Origin: Miltoncostaea sp050250915
Lineage (GTDB): Bacteria > Actinomycetota > Thermoleophilia > Miltoncostaeales > Miltoncostaeaceae
DNA length: 64,000 bases
Assembly (NCBI GenBank): GCA_050250915.1
Contig: JBFWNT010000006.1
Span: forward strand, 1-64,000
Direction: 5' to 3'
The notes beneath the pieces are model-generated. The model worked only from the letters and a program-made list of their open reading frames with translations, had not been told where the DNA came from and made no database searches. The position numbers were made by a program, and so were the translations under genes. Of this stretch, positions 61,201 through 64,000 are shown piece after piece (positions within the stretch are counted from its first letter, which is position 1; each line of letters begins with the position of its first letter).

Positions 61201-64000
61201 GCGTGGTCGCGTCGACCAGCGCCTTCGGCCAGAGCGCGATGAACAGCATCGCCGCGATCAGGGGCAGAAGCACCATCAGGTGGCCGGCGCGGAGCTCGAC
61301 CGCGCGGGCGTCGCCGCGGCGCGGACCGTTCATGGTGCCCTGGTAGAGGCGCAGCATGTAGACGGCCGCGTACGCGATGCCGATGCAGGCGAGCACCGCC
61401 AGCCACAGGTGCTGGCGGAAGACGCCGGTCAGGATGAAGAACTCGCCGACGAAGGTGTTGGCGCCGGGGATGGCGAGGGCCGCCATCGCGACGATCAGGA
61501 ACACGACCGCCATGCGCGGCGCCCCGTCGGCCAGGCCGCCGATCTCGTCGACGCGGTCGTCCGGCGCGGCGCGGTTCAGCACGCCCACGATCGTGAACAC
61601 CGCGAGCACGACGATGCCGTGGTTCACCATCTGGAGCACGGCGCCCTGGGACGCCTGGACGTCGAACGCCACGATGCCCAGGGCGATGAACCCGAGGTGC
61701 GCCAGGCTGGAGTAGGCCACCAGGCCGCGCATCGTCGGCTGACGCCACGCGACGAGCGATCCGTAGACGATGCCGGCCACCGCGAGCACCCCGATCGGGA
61801 TGGCGAAGCGGTCGGCGCCCTCCGGGAACACCGGCAGGCCGATGCGCAGGAGGCCGTAGGCACCCGCCTTGCTCATGACCGCCGCCAGCAGCCCGGTCAC
61901 CAGGATCGGGGCCGCCTTGTAGACGCCGGGCAGCCAGCCGTGGAACGGGAAGATCGGCAGCTTGATGAGGAACGCGAGGGCGAAGCCCAGGAACAGCCAG
62001 GTGCTCTGGGTGTCGGTGAACGCGACGCCGGCCAGGTCGCGGATCTGGAAGGTGAACTGGCCGGTGATGTCCCGCGCGGTGAACGCCGTGGCCAGGATCG
62101 CCACCAGCATCAGCAGCGAGCCGACCATGGTGTAGATCACGAACGTGATGTTCGCCCGGCCGCGGCCGGCGCCGCCCCACATCCCCACCAGGAAGTAGAA
62201 CGGGATGAGCATGGCCTCCCAGAACACGTAGAACAGCACCAGGTTCCCGGCGGCGAACAGGCCCAGCAGCCCGCACTCGGCCAGCAGCAGCAGCGCCAGG
62301 AACGCGCGCGGGCGCTCGGGGGGACGCCAGCAGGTGGCCAGGATCGCGAGCAGGAAGGTGCCGGCGGTCAGGGCGAGGAGCCACAGCGAGATGCCGTCGA
62401 CGCCGACGTCCCACGACAGGCCCACCTCCTCGACCCACGGGACGTGGTCGATGTACTGCAGCCCGGCGGCGCTCTGGTCGAAGAGCCCGATCAGGATGGC
62501 CATGAACACGGCCGTGCCGCCCGCCGTCAGCGCGGCCTGGATGCGCGCCTGGCGCAGGCCGCCGGGGGCCTCGGGCACCGCGAGCATCGACAGGGCGCCG
62601 AGCAGGGGCAGCAGGACGATGATGGAGACCCAGGGCATCGGCTACCGGATGGCCAGGGCCAGGACGGCGCCGACGATGGCGACGCCGCCGATCATCGCGA
62701 AGGCGTAGGCGCGGACCAGGCCGCTCTCGGCGATGCGCATGCCGCGGCCGAAGTCCACGACGGTGCGGACCACGCCCTCGATGGAGCCCTGCACGCCGTA
62801 CCGCTCGACCTTGGTGGTGAAGACGTCGCCGAGCTCGCGGCCGGGCTGCACCACCGCCTCCTCGTAGACCTCGTCGAACCGGTACTGGTCCTGCAGCAGC
62901 TCGCGGCCGGCGGGGGCGCGCATCAGGCGGGTGCGGCGGGTGGGGTCGACCACGAACACCCAGGCGGCGAGGGCGATCGCGGCGAGCGCCAGGCCGACGC
63001 TGATGATGCTCACGATCCACTCGGCGGCGGCGCTGGGCTCGATGTCGGGCGCGGCCGTCAGGGTCGGCTCCAGCCAGTCGTTGACCAGGTGCCAGCCGCC
63101 CGGGATCTGGAGCCAGCCGATGAAGGTGGCGCCGATCGCCAGCACGGCGACCGGGGCGGCCATCGCCCACCCGCCCTCGTGCGGGGTCTCCTTGTAACCG
63201 CCCGCGGGGTCCGGGCCCCAGAAGGCCCGGAAGTAGAGGCGGAACATGTAGAAGGCCGTCAGGCCCGCGGCGATGATCCCGACCACGCCGCAGAACACGC
63301 CGAGGCCGCCCGCGTCCATCGCGGTCGACAGGATCTCGTCCTTGCTGAAGAAGCCCGAGAAGGGCGGGATGCCGGAGATCGCGAGGCAGCCCACCAGCAC
63401 CGCGAGGTTCGTGAACGGCAGGTACCGCCGCAGGCCGCCCATCCGGTCGAGGCTCTGCTCGCCCACCAGGGCGTGGATCGCGATGCCGACGCTCAGGAAG
63501 AGCAGCGCCTTGAAGAAGGCGTGCGTCAGGAAGTGGAACATCGACGGGCCGTAGATGCCGAGCCCGGCGGCCATGATCATGTAGCCGATCTGGCTCACGG
63601 TGCTCCACGCGAGGACGCGCTTGATGTCCTCCTGCACCAGGGCGATCGTCGCCGCCATCAGCAGGGTCGCCGTGCCGACCAGGGCCACGAGGTCGCCGGC
63701 GTACGGGGCCAGCTCGTAGAGGACGTTGGTGCGCACGATCAGGTAGACGCCGGCCGTGACCATGGTGGCGGCGTGGATGAGGGCCGAGACCGGGGTGGGG
63801 CCCTCCATCGCGTCCGGCAGCCACGTGTGGAGCGGGATCTGCGCGCTCTTGGCGGCGGCGCCGACGAACAGCAGCAGCGCGACGGCCTCGGCGACGCCGC
63901 TGCCCTGGCCGAGCCCCTCGGGGGCGGCGGCGAACACCTGCTGGTAGTCGAGAGTGCCCAGCTCGCGGATCAGGAGGATCGCGGCGAGCACCATCCCGAT

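Overview
The window is very GC-rich, densely packed bacterial chromosome that covers the replication-origin neighbourhood. The gene order rpmH-rnpA-yidD-yidC-jag-rsmG-parA-parB diverges from dnaA-dnaN-recF-dciA-gyrB-gyrA. Together with a parS site, Ku, the GTG-rich starts and TANNNT -10 boxes placed just before start codons, this points to an actinobacterium. An E. coli-type GyrB with a TOPRIM insert, a two-ACT threonine deaminase and separate AccA/AccD proteins are unlike the well-known Streptomyces/Mycobacterium pattern; they suggest a deep-branching lineage such as Thermoleophilia. The class-level placement is inference and no marker search was possible.

Layout. (1) 1-10.7 kb, plus strand: a surface-polysaccharide cluster with two GT4 glycosyltransferases, a polyprenyl-phosphate sugar-1-phosphate transferase, an ATP-grasp ligase, a Wzz-like chain-length protein, two tandem beta-propeller exported proteins, a MurJ-type flippase, a UDP-xylose synthase-like enzyme and an ABC ATPase lacking a visible permease. 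(2) 10.7-15.4 kb: tatAC, a chorismate mutase, a DUF151 bifunctional-nuclease protein, a lone tRNA-Ile(GAT) and a NarL-type response regulator/histidine kinase pair. (3) 15.3-20.1 kb, minus strand: rpmH to parB, with parS inside the start of rsmG. (4) 20.1-30.8 kb: a candidate oriC, an undescribed HATPase + winged-helix gene, then dnaA, dnaN, recF, dciA, gyrB and gyrA, followed by ftsH.

(5) 32.7-36.7 kb: a FUSC-type membrane protein, Ku and a slipin. (6) 36.8-44.3 kb: a type II fatty-acid operon fabZ-fabD-fabG-fabF, a dual-specificity-like phosphatase, accD-accA and ilvA. (7) 44.3-53.6 kb: a DJ-1/PfpI protein, a lipid/diacylglycerol kinase-like protein, an alpha/beta hydrolase, a MtnX/SerB-like HAD phosphatase, ileS, small unknowns, thioredoxin and an L,D-transpeptidase. 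(8) 53.7-57.3 kb: PolX, trehalose-6-phosphate phosphatase and a TauE/SafE transporter split into two half-size genes. (9) 57.3-64 kb, minus strand: a large secreted protein with repeated SpaA/DUF11-like modules, and the nuoL-nuoM-nuoN end of a complex I operon running out of the window.

Points that stand out. About ten genes carry a -10 hexamer 6-10 nt before the start codon and no Shine-Dalgarno, as in leaderless transcription. Several genes lack ATG/GTG/TTG where homology demands a start, most strikingly gyrB, which appears to begin at ATC behind a perfect ribosome-binding site. Three convergent gene pairs interlock their stop codons in the palindrome CTAG. No insertion sequences, prophage genes, rRNA genes or CRISPR arrays were seen.
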